Positions 15,923-23,288 of a DNA stretch of 23,733 bases are shown in pieces. Location: assembly GCA_046756865.1 (NCBI GenBank), contig JBHHXE010000017.1:1-23733 (forward strand), written 5' to 3'. The notes below the pieces were generated by a model. The model saw only the letters and a list, made by a program, of their open reading frames with translations. It made no database searches and was not told the origin of the DNA. The DNA is from DUAG01 sp046756865. GTDB lineage: Bacteria; Nitrospirota; Nitrospiria; SBBL01; JAADHI01. Every line of letters begins with the position of its first letter. Position 1 is the first letter of the stretch. A program made the translations under genes and the position numbers.

Positions 15923-16477
15923 ATGCCCCTGGTCAGCCAGAGACAAAAAAATGTACACCATGTGGTTGAGCGCCGGAGTATTGTCCTTTTCCTGAGTGCG
16001 GAAAAAGAATACGGCCTGGAGACAGAAAAAATTAAAGAGGTTGTTTATACAAACGAGATTGTTCCACTCCTCGGGACCCCTTCCTATATCGAGGGGATGA
16101 TGCGCTTGCATGGAGTCATGGTGCCGGTGCTTCATCTCGGGAAGCGTCTGGGCTTAAACGATGCCGGTTCAAGTTTTTCGGATCATGTTGTGATCATCGA
16201 GATTTCCGGGAAGCCCTATGGCATCATGGTCGATCAGGTGAGAGAGGTTCTTGAGGTGGATCAGAAACAGATTGATCGTGGAGAGGGTGTTCCGGGTCAG
16301 GATTTGCCCCATCTCAGAGGTGTTTTGCATTTATGCGGGCAGCATGTTCCCATTGTAGATATAAAGCAGTACTGGTCCGAGAGCGAAAGAACGCCGGTGT
16401 TGAAGGCCTTAAACGCGCTGTCCCCAGACAGGTCTGAATGTGGCGGAGCGGAACAAGAAGGATTTGGAGCGGATTGA
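15923..16477 (+). CDS. cheW: CheW-type coupling protein (second copy)
   Basis: A second CheW domain, clearly different in sequence from the first: IVLFLSAEKEYGLETEKIKE, IVPLLGTPSYIEGMMRLHGV, DHVVIIEISGKPYGIMVDQV and LPHLRGVLHLCGQHVPIVDI. It lies between the two MCP genes, so it may serve one receptor specifically. ATG 15923 is my best start; a purine-rich AAAAGGT lies close upstream, and the frame extends to TTG 15887 without clear support. The C-terminus has about 25 residues beyond the domain, and its coding sequence overlaps the next MCP gene by up to 40 bases in another frame. Confidence 0.88.
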   Translation: MPLVSQRQKNVHHVVERRSIVLFLSAEKEYGLETEKIKEVVYTNEIVPLLGTPSYIEGMMRLHGVMVPVLHLGKRLGLNDAGSSFSDHVVIIEISGKPYGIMVDQVREVLEVDQKQIDRGEGVPGQDLPHLRGVLHLCGQHVPIVDIKQYWSESERTPVLKALNALSPDRSECGGAEQEGFGAD

Positions 16478-17973
16478 GCGGAGCCTTGTTGAAGAGAGTT
16501 TCAGATCGTATCCGCAAAATCGTGGAAGGGGATATATCTGGACGGGCCGGGGTGATGGAAGAAAATGAGCTCGGTCGCCTGGAAATCGGATCCCGGCGGC
16601 CCGGAGAAGAACTTTCAGAGTTGGTCGCGAAAATTGCTCAGACAGGAAGGAAGATCTCTTCCATTGTCTCTGTCATTGAGGATGAAACCCGAGACATGAC
16701 GGTGGGGGCTGAAATTCAAACGAAGGCGGCTAATGTAAGCCGGGATTCGCTTGGGCAAATCACGAGCCGGATTAAAGATGTGGTTGAATTCAGCGAAAGC
16801 CTGACCGAGACCTCCAGTAAAAGTCTGGATGCGCTTGAACAAATGACCGAGGCCATCATTGAATCCACACGGAATACGACAATCCTGGGCCATTCCGTTG
16901 AGGGAGCTACAAAATCGATCTCAGTCATGTCTTCATCGATCAAGGGTATCGACGAATATGTAGGGACCCTGTTGAAAGAGATAGAGCTAAGCTCATCCTC
17001 CATGACAAAAATGGATCTTTCCTTGAGAAAGATGCGTGAAAATATTATGGAGACAGTCTCTCTTTCACAAGAGGCGCGTGATAATGCTGAAGCGGGAAAA
17101 ATGACAGTCGCCTCAACAAGGGAAGGGATGGCTCGCATTAAGGCCAATGCCGACAAGGTGACCGGGGTAATTCAAAATTTGCAGCAAAAGACAGAGCGGA
17201 TCGGGAAGTTTCTGAACGTTATCGATGATGTTGCCGAGCAGACGAATCTCCTTGCTCTGAATGCCGCAATTATTGCGTCGAAGGCAGGGCGGCATGGAAA
17301 GGGGTTCAGTATTATTTCTAATGAGATCAAAGAGTTGTCTGACAGGACTGCTTCCTCCACACATGAGATCCATGCGATCATCAATGACTTAAAATCTGAG
17401 GGGGAAATGGCTGTAGAGACAATAGAGATCGGGAACAAGCGGATAGAGGAAGGCGTTGAGTTCTCAAGCTCTGCCTACAAAGCCCTAAGCCGGATTATGG
17501 AGAGCGTTGAACGGTCTGCAAAGCGAACAGACTTTGTCGCAAAGGTGGTTCGGGAGCAGTCAGGCGGCGTAAAACAGGCGATGCGTTCAATGGAGCGGGT
17601 TACCGGAATGATGTCTCATATCGCCAGAACAACGCAGGGACAGAATACAGAATCCGGGGTCATGATTGATGCGACAGATCAAATCAGGAAGGTTGCCACA
17701 GAGCTTGAGTCGGCCATGAAAACCGAGGCAAAATGGATGGAAAAAGTTAAAGGAATGGTCAATGATGTTTCAGGTCAGGCTCTTAAGATTGCAAGTGCCG
17801 CGTCTGATCAGAACCGCCAGAGTGGCGATATGAATCGTGCCGTCTCGGAGATTAAAAAGGTGGCGCATGCAACAGAAGATGCAATTAAGAAGGTGAGTTC
17901 TGCGGTTGAGGAGTTGACAAAACAGACGGAGGCGCTGGAAGGAAATATTTCGAGGTTTAAGGTTCTTCAATGA
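16438..17973 (+). CDS. Cytoplasmic methyl-accepting chemotaxis protein
   Basis: This MCP of up to 511 residues has no transmembrane segment and no separate sensor domain. A HAMP-like stretch (IRKIVEGDISGRAGVMEENE and following) is followed by long helices with an MCP tip near residue 262-290: AEQTNLLALNAAIIASKAGR, then HGKGFSIISNEIKELSDRTA. It should join a cytoplasmic receptor-kinase array or associate with the membrane MCP. As in its neighbour, the usual Glu and Arg of AAIEAARAG are replaced, here by Ile and Lys. ATG 16438 overlaps cheW by 40 bases and has AGG five bases upstream. TTG 16474, overlapping the cheW stop as TTGA with GGAG upstream, is an equally possible start and would remove 12 residues outside the homologous part. 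Confidence 0.9.
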   Translation: MWRSGTRRIWSGLSGALLKRVSDRIRKIVEGDISGRAGVMEENELGRLEIGSRRPGEELSELVAKIAQTGRKISSIVSVIEDETRDMTVGAEIQTKAANVSRDSLGQITSRIKDVVEFSESLTETSSKSLDALEQMTEAIIESTRNTTILGHSVEGATKSISVMSSSIKGIDEYVGTLLKEIELSSSSMTKMDLSLRKMRENIMETVSLSQEARDNAEAGKMTVASTREGMARIKANADKVTGVIQNLQQKTERIGKFLNVIDDVAEQTNLLALNAAIIASKAGRHGKGFSIISNEIKELSDRTASSTHEIHAIINDLKSEGEMAVETIEIGNKRIEEGVEFSSSAYKALSRIMESVERSAKRTDFVAKVVREQSGGVKQAMRSMERVTGMMSHIARTTQGQNTESGVMIDATDQIRKVATELESAMKTEAKWMEKVKGMVNDVSGQALKIASAASDQNRQSGDMNRAVSEIKKVAHATEDAIKKVSSAVEELTKQTEALEGNISRFKVLQ

Positions 17974-18003
17974 GTTTATCACAACAAAAAATGGAGAGAT
18001 ATA

Positions 18004-19017
18004 ATGAGTGCAGCATGTCCGAAATGCCAATCAAAGTTGCCATTGGATGCCAGTCAGTTCAGTGATGACGGGACGATCTCGTGCCCTTCCTGTCAGGCCA
18101 CATTAAAAGTCGATTTGAGTGTCAAGGTTCTCGACGAATCTGAAAAAGTCCCTGGGGCCGGTCCTGGAGTCGCCTTGTCGGACGCTGTGCCGACTGATGG
18201 CCGAAGAAAGGTTCTCCTTTGTATTGACGGGGAGGGGACTCGAGAGATCATTCGAGAGATCCTGAGTGAACCGCAGTTTGCCGTACTGGAGGTCTCCAAT
18301 GGAAAAGAGGCCCTCTCGTCAATTCGAGAACACCAGCCGGAAATAACCATGATAGACATGGGACTTACCGATATCGTCGGGACTGAATTGTGTTCGGAAA
18401 TAAAGAGTGACCCTGAGCTAGGGAATACCGCAGTCATTTTGGTGGCATCAATGTATGACAGGTCAACAAAGCGCCATCAACCCGATTCTCTTTTAGGCGC
18501 AGATGATTATATTGATAGAAGCCTGATCCAGAAAGGACTCCTGGATAAGGTCGAGAAGCTGCTCGCGAGAGAAGATAAGATTAAGGATGAAGAAAAGATT
18601 CCTGAACCCGAAATGGAAGGGCCGCTTGCTTCAGTCGCGGTTGAGGAGGAGGCCCCGCCCCTGGAATCTGATCGGGATTTTGTTGTTGAATCCCCTGAAC
18701 CCGTCTCAGAGAAAGAACCGGAGATAATTCAAACGCCTCCTGAGGCACCCAGAGAGGAATTGCCGGAAGAATCGGCAGAGCAGAAAGACGCAAAGCGCCT
18801 TGCCCGAATTATTGTGTCCGACATCGCGCTTTACAATCCTAAAAAGGTTGATGAAGGAATTCAGAATGATACCTTCTTTGAGCTTCTTGAAGAGGAGATT
18901 GAAGAAGGTAAGCAACACTATTTATCCAGGGTGTCGGGAGAACTTTCTCAGCCGATGACCTACCTGGACGAGGCATTCGCAGACTATATCAATAAAAGAA
19001 AATCGTCGATGTCCTGA
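18004..19017 (+). CDS. Zinc-ribbon and degenerate receiver-domain protein
   Basis: The 337-residue protein opens with a CX2C...CX2C zinc-ribbon (Cys5, Cys8, Cys27, Cys30; CPKCQSKLPLDASQF, CPSCQATL), as in MJ0042-type fingers. A receiver-like domain covers about residues 68-195. The phosphoacceptor equivalent Asp118 (MIDMGLTD) and one acidic-pocket Asp (Asp75) remain. The other pocket acid is Ile, the switch Thr is Ala (ILVASM) and the usual Lys is Arg (DYIDRS). A Glu/Pro-rich linker (about 197-265) leads to a C-terminal motif KRLARIIVSDIALYNPKKVD followed by a helical segment. From memory, similar C-terminal segments recur in delta-proteobacterial regulators with zinc ribbons. It may act as an unusual CheA output or as an adaptor. 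GGAG precedes ATG 18004 at a good distance. Confidence 0.82.
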   Translation: MSAACPKCQSKLPLDASQFSDDGTISCPSCQATLKVDLSVKVLDESEKVPGAGPGVALSDAVPTDGRRKVLLCIDGEGTREIIREILSEPQFAVLEVSNGKEALSSIREHQPEITMIDMGLTDIVGTELCSEIKSDPELGNTAVILVASMYDRSTKRHQPDSLLGADDYIDRSLIQKGLLDKVEKLLAREDKIKDEEKIPEPEMEGPLASVAVEEEAPPLESDRDFVVESPEPVSEKEPEIIQTPPEAPREELPEESAEQKDAKRLARIIVSDIALYNPKKVDEGIQNDTFFELLEEEIEEGKQHYLSRVSGELSQPMTYLDEAFADYINKRKSSMS

Positions 19018-19040
19018 TCCTAAGGATGGGAGGTTGTTGC

Positions 19041-19070
19041 TTGCTCCGTATAAATTTCATATGGTATACT
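19041..19070 (+). promoter_or_regulatory. Possible internal promoter ahead of GAF-cheY-purQLF
   Basis: TTGCTC (19041-19046), an 18-base spacer and TATACT (19065-19070) make a fair sigma-70 match in the 89-base gap before the GAF gene; TATAAA at 19049-19054 is an alternative -10 without a -35. The gap is AT-rich compared with the genes around it. If active, it would express the last two chemosensory genes together with purQ, purL and purF. Confidence 0.4.
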
Positions 19071-19106
19071 TCCGACCCATAATCTCTGAGAAGTGAAGGA
19101 TGGACG

Positions 19107-19961
19107 ATGGAAAAAAGGAAAAATGATTTCTCCAAAAAAGCGGAGGAATTTCTGAGGGTATTCAAGAAGGGGGAAGAGTTTACCCAGGAATTGCTCAAGG
19201 AAAATGAAAGGCTCCGCCTCAAGCTCATCAAGCTCGAAGAAGAACAAAACGGTATGGCGGCATCCTCAGAGGATCAGGATATTGAAAAGCTGCGGAAGCG
19301 TCTCGCAGAGGTGGAGGGCGAGAGGACACGCCTGGTAAATCGCTTTAAGGAAGTCGAAGAGGAGAATAAGAAATTCGCTTTACGTTACATAGAGGTCGAA
19401 GAAGAAAATAACAGCCTGGCCAACCTCTATGTGGCTAGCCACCAGCTTCATGCCTCACTCGATTTTCGTGAGGTTGTACATACGATTAATGATATTCTGA
19501 TCAATTTGATCGGCGCGGAGCGGTTTGCGATATTGTTGCTTGAGGAGAATGCTCCGGTTCTTTCTAAGATCTCTTCAGAGGGACTGGAGGAGGAGGAGAT
19601 GCGTAAAGTCCCTCTGGGGGAAGGCATTATTGGTGAGACGGTAAAGAGTGGCGAGTGCTATTTTGAAGCTGATTTGAGCCACCTTAGCCAAACTGACCCC
19701 ACCCACCCTGTTGCCGCCGTTCCTTTACAGTTAAAGGACCGTGCCATCGGTGTGATCGTCATCCTTTCTTTATTGGACCAGAAAAAGGCCAAGTTCTCCC
19801 GGATGGATGAAGAGCTGCTCATCATGCTGGCGGGGCATGCAACGACGGCCATCTTCAGTTCAAAGCTTTATTCGGCCTCTGAAAGAAAATTATCGACCAT
19901 GCAGGGTTTTATTGATCTTCTCAAGCAGAGTCAAGAAGGGGGAGGTCCCACTGATGAGTGA
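19107..19961 (+). CDS. Coiled-coil GAF domain protein
   Basis: A soluble protein of 284 residues. Residues 1 to about 112 are highly charged with heptad-like leucines (LLKENERLRLKLIKLEEEQ, VEGERTRLVNRFKEVEEEN) and should form a coiled coil. Residues about 115-265 are a GAF domain: ASHQLHASLDFREVVHTIND, AERFAILLLEENAPVLSKIS, VPLGEGIIGETVKSGECYFE and AAVPLQLKDRAIGVIVILSL. No catalytic domain follows. The ligand is unknown; GAF domains commonly bind cyclic nucleotides, haem or small metabolites. The start at ATG 19107 follows GAAGGATGG. The 3' end overlaps cheY by eight bases, so the two are probably translated together and may form a sensor-output pair. Confidence 0.85.
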   Translation: MEKRKNDFSKKAEEFLRVFKKGEEFTQELLKENERLRLKLIKLEEEQNGMAASSEDQDIEKLRKRLAEVEGERTRLVNRFKEVEEENKKFALRYIEVEEENNSLANLYVASHQLHASLDFREVVHTINDILINLIGAERFAILLLEENAPVLSKISSEGLEEEEMRKVPLGEGIIGETVKSGECYFEADLSHLSQTDPTHPVAAVPLQLKDRAIGVIVILSLLDQKKAKFSRMDEELLIMLAGHATTAIFSSKLYSASERKLSTMQGFIDLLKQSQEGGGPTDE

Positions 19962-20334
19962 TGTCCGTTTCCTGGTTGTGGATGATTCACCGAGCATGCG
20001 CCAACTAATCACCGTCAGTTTGAAACGTATCCCGAACGCGAAGATTGTTGAGGCGAGTGATGGCGCAAGTGCTTTAAAGAAAATAAAGGATGAGAAATTC
20101 GATCTGATTATCGCGGATATCAACATGCCTCTAATTGATGGATTGAAGCTTGTGAGCATCGTTCGCAGTAATCCGGCCACCAAAAATATTCCGATTGTGA
20201 TTGTGACGACAGAAGGCTCTGAGCATGACCGCGACAAGGGGCTTTCTCTTGGTGCCAACGCATACTTGTCCAAACCTGTACAAAGCAGTGCCCTTCTGAA
20301 AGTCGTCCAGGACCTGTTGAATACGCACGCCTAA
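19954..20334 (+). CDS. cheY: Single-domain response regulator, CheY type
   Basis: A 126-residue stand-alone receiver and the likely phosphate target of the CheA in this block. All key residues are present: acidic pocket Asp10-Asp11 (FLVVDDSPSMRQL), phosphoacceptor Asp55 (IIADINMPLIDG), Thr85 (VIVTTEG) and Lys107 (AYLSKPV). It is thus fully functional by inspection, unlike the degenerate receiver two genes upstream. ATG 19954 lies inside the end of the GAF gene, eight bases after GGGGGAGG. It precedes purQ by 25 bases with no terminator, so it probably shares a transcript with the purine genes. Output could be a flagellar motor, pili or another partner; no flagellar gene is nearby. Confidence 0.93.
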   Translation: MSDVRFLVVDDSPSMRQLITVSLKRIPNAKIVEASDGASALKKIKDEKFDLIIADINMPLIDGLKLVSIVRSNPATKNIPIVIVTTEGSEHDRDKGLSLGANAYLSKPVQSSALLKVVQDLLNTHA

Positions 20335-20359
20335 ACCTGCGTCGGAGGATGACAACGCA

Positions 20360-21058
20360 ATGCGAACAGGGATTATTGTTTTTCCAGGGTCGAACTGCGA
20401 CCATGACTGCCGTTTTGTTACGCGGGATCTCCTGGGAGAGCCGACGCTTTCTATATGGCACAAGGAAACAAGGCTTCCTCCTCTCGATCTTGTGATTGTT
20501 CCGGGGGGATTTTCTTATGGAGATTACCTTCGTCCAGGGGCAATTGCCCGCTTTTCTCCGGTCATGGATGCCGTTATTGATTTTGCCCGGCAAGGCGGTT
20601 ACGTGCTTGGTATTTGCAACGGCTTCCAGATTTTGATTGAAGTCGGATTGTTACCCGGAACCCTACTGCGGAACCGCTCGATGAAATTTGTCTGTAAAGC
20701 CGTATCGATCCGCGTTGAAAATAATCGGACCCCCTTTACATCTCAATACCGGGAGGGGCAGATTCTTTCCATCCCGATTGCCCATGCTGAAGGGAACTAC
20801 TTTATTGAACCCTCTTCCCTCAAAGAGATGAACCAAAGAAAACAAATTCTTTTTCGATATGTTACTGAAAAAGGAGAGACCTCGGAGGCGTCTAATCCGA
20901 ATGGGTCCATCGATCATGTTGCGGGCCTTTGTAATGAGGCGGGGAATATCCTCGGGATGATGCCGCATCCTGAGCGGGCCTCGGATCTCCTTTTGGGAGG
21001 AGATGATGGAATCGGGATCTTTCACTCACTCCAGGCCGCCCGGGCAAAAGACCAATGA
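20360..21058 (+). CDS. purQ: Phosphoribosylformylglycinamidine synthase, glutaminase subunit PurQ
   Basis: PurQ releases ammonia from glutamine for the FGAR to FGAM step, working with PurS and PurL. This 232-residue class I amidotransferase has the start MRTGIIVFPGSNCDHDC, the oxyanion segment VPGGFSYGDYLRPG, the nucleophile Cys86 in VLGICNGFQIL, and the His-Glu pair in MMPHPERAS. GGAGG stands before ATG 20360. Its end overlaps purL by four bases (ATGA), the usual coupled arrangement. Confidence 0.97.
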   Translation: MRTGIIVFPGSNCDHDCRFVTRDLLGEPTLSIWHKETRLPPLDLVIVPGGFSYGDYLRPGAIARFSPVMDAVIDFARQGGYVLGICNGFQILIEVGLLPGTLLRNRSMKFVCKAVSIRVENNRTPFTSQYREGQILSIPIAHAEGNYFIEPSSLKEMNQRKQILFRYVTEKGETSEASNPNGSIDHVAGLCNEAGNILGMMPHPERASDLLLGGDDGIGIFHSLQAARAKDQ

Positions 21059-23277
21059 AAAATCCTGAATCGGAAACAGCGCCATCTCATCCTCTTACTG
21101 ACGAAGAGCTTCAAAAGGTAGAGACCCTCCTGGGGCGTGCACCGAACCAGACGGAACTGGCGATCTTTTCGGTGATGTGGAGCGAGCATTGTAGCTACAA
21201 GAGCTCCAGAGTTCACCTGAAGCGTTTTCCAACCGAAGGCGAAGCCGTCCTTCACGGGCCGGGAGAAAATGCGGGCGTGGTGGATATCGGCGCGGGATGG
21301 GTTGCCGTTTTCAAGATTGAAAGCCACAACCACCCTTCCTTCATTGAGCCCTACCAGGGTGCAGCGACCGGTGTTGGCGGCATTCTTCGTGATATCTTTA
21401 CGATGGGTGCGAGGCCTGTCGCCCTTCTGAACTCCCTCCGATTCGGACCGCTTGAGCATCCGAAGAATCGCTACCTCCTGGAACATGTTGTGGAAGGGAT
21501 TGCCGGTTATGGCAACTGTATCGGCGTGCCGACCGTTGGCGGAGAGATCTACTTTAATGAAATTTACTCGAAAAATCCCCTTGTGAATGTCTTTTGTTTA
21601 GGCATAGCAAAACAAGAAGATATTGTCACAGCCTCAGCCGGCGGCGTTGGAAATCCGGTGATCTACGTCGGCTCCAGGACCGGTCGGGATGGTATTCATG
21701 GCGCAACAATGGCGAGCGCGGAGTTGACCCAGAGTGCGGAGAAACGGCATACCGTCCAGGTTGGAGATCCCTTCACAGAAAAACTTCTTTTAGAAGCCTG
21801 TCTCGAACTCATGAAGAAAGAGTGGGTTGTGGGTATTCAGGATATGGGCGCGGCTGGATTGACCAGTTCTGCTTCTGAGATGGCGGATCGGGGCCAGGTC
21901 GGGCTGGACATCGATGTTTCCCGGGTCCCGAGACGGGAAGAAGGTATGACGCCGGAAGAGGTGATGATTTCAGAATCTCAGGAAAGGATGCTCCTGGTGG
22001 TCCAAAAGGGGAAAGAGCTGGAGGTGGCAGCGATTTTTGAGAAATGGGATCTCGAGATGGCTGTCATAGGACATGTGACAGAGGACTGTTTTTTGACGGT
22101 CAGAGAGGAAGGTCATGTTGTGGCCCGTATTCCAGTGGCGGCCTTGACTGCTGAGGCTCCGGTTCACGAGAGGCCGATGGTGCAGCCGCGCTTCCAGGAG
22201 TTTATTCAGTCCCTCAACATGGATGCGATTCAGGAACCGAAATCTTATTCGGAGGCTCTCCTCTCCCTTCTTGACTCCCCTGCGCTGGCCAGTAAAGAAT
22301 GGGTCTACCAGCAATATGATCACATGGTTCGCACCAACACCGTCATCGGCCCCGGTGCAGGCGCGGCGGTGATTCGCCTGAAGGAGAGCAATCGGGCGCT
22401 GGCCATGACTGTGGATGGAAATAGCGGCTACTGCCTTTTGAATCCCTATTACGGGGGTGCCATCGCCGTTGCGGAAGCGGCACGAAATCTGGTTTGTGTC
22501 GGCGCAAAGCCGATTGCGCTGAGCGACTGCCTCAATTTTGGGAACCCCGAGCGCCCGGAGACCATGTGGCATTTTGTTGCCGTGATCGAGGGGATGAGCG
22601 ACGCCTGTAAACAGTTCAAGGTGCCCGTCGTCAGCGGGAATGTCAGTTTTTACAACGAAGCAAAGGAAATGGGGATCTATCCGACCCCGGTCGTTGGTAT
22701 GCTTGGACTGATCGAGGATGCCCGGACCGTTCTGAGTGCGGGATTCAAGGCGCCGGATGAGAAGATTGTTCTGATAGGCGAGACGCTGGACGAACTTGGC
22801 GGAAGTGAATACTTGAAGGTCCTTCACTCCCAGGAGCGCGGTTATCCTCCCATGCTGAATTTTGAAAAAGAAAAAGCGCTTCAGGATCTTATCCTCAAAG
22901 CGGCAGGAGAAGGCCTTCTGACTTCTGCACAAGATTGCTCAGAGGGCGGCCTTGCCGTGGCCCTGGCTGAGTCCTGCCTCTTGTCTCCTTCATCCGTGGG
23001 TGCTACCATTAGACTGGAGCCGGTTTCAATACGGATGGATGCCTTTTTGTTTGGTGAGTCCCAGTCCCGTGTCGTTGTTACGGTGAAGGAAGCCGATCTT
23101 TCCAGGCTGGAAGCCTTGATCTTGGAAATGTCGCTTTCTGTTACTACCCTTGGCCTCACCGGGGGGACTGCGCTGGATATTCAGATGAAAGCACCCTCTA
23201 CTCCGATTATTCACCTTCCCCTGGAAAAGATGAGGAAGGCCCATTCAAAGGGTCTCGAGAAGTTTTTTCAGCAATAG
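21055..23277 (+). CDS. purL: Phosphoribosylformylglycinamidine synthase, small-type PurL
   Basis: PurL is the ATP-dependent synthetase subunit that converts FGAR to FGAM. At 740 residues it is the small type that requires separate PurS and PurQ, both encoded here. Landmarks are MWSEHCSYKSSRVHLKRFPT, the FKIESHNHPS segment with the catalytic His, PYQGAATGVGGILRDIFTMG, QDMGAAGLTSSASEMADRG, ISESQERMLLVV in the first half, and VDGNSGYCLLNPYYGG and CSEGGLAVALAES in the second. The two halves reflect the internal duplication of the AIRS/PurM fold. Translation is coupled to purQ through a four-base overlap. Confidence 0.97.
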   Translation: MKNPESETAPSHPLTDEELQKVETLLGRAPNQTELAIFSVMWSEHCSYKSSRVHLKRFPTEGEAVLHGPGENAGVVDIGAGWVAVFKIESHNHPSFIEPYQGAATGVGGILRDIFTMGARPVALLNSLRFGPLEHPKNRYLLEHVVEGIAGYGNCIGVPTVGGEIYFNEIYSKNPLVNVFCLGIAKQEDIVTASAGGVGNPVIYVGSRTGRDGIHGATMASAELTQSAEKRHTVQVGDPFTEKLLLEACLELMKKEWVVGIQDMGAAGLTSSASEMADRGQVGLDIDVSRVPRREEGMTPEEVMISESQERMLLVVQKGKELEVAAIFEKWDLEMAVIGHVTEDCFLTVREEGHVVARIPVAALTAEAPVHERPMVQPRFQEFIQSLNMDAIQEPKSYSEALLSLLDSPALASKEWVYQQYDHMVRTNTVIGPGAGAAVIRLKESNRALAMTVDGNSGYCLLNPYYGGAIAVAEAARNLVCVGAKPIALSDCLNFGNPERPETMWHFVAVIEGMSDACKQFKVPVVSGNVSFYNEAKEMGIYPTPVVGMLGLIEDARTVLSAGFKAPDEKIVLIGETLDELGGSEYLKVLHSQERGYPPMLNFEKEKALQDLILKAAGEGLLTSAQDCSEGGLAVALAESCLLSPSSVGATIRLEPVSIRMDAFLFGESQSRVVVTVKEADLSRLEALILEMSLSVTTLGLTGGTALDIQMKAPSTPIIHLPLEKMRKAHSKGLEKFFQQ

Positions 23278-23288
23278 GTTTGTTCACG

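Noticed and set aside
21970..22932. A 320-codon open frame on the minus strand
   Set aside because: It lies wholly inside purL, which has clear homology along its whole length; the antisense translation shows no recognisable motif and is a codon-bias shadow.
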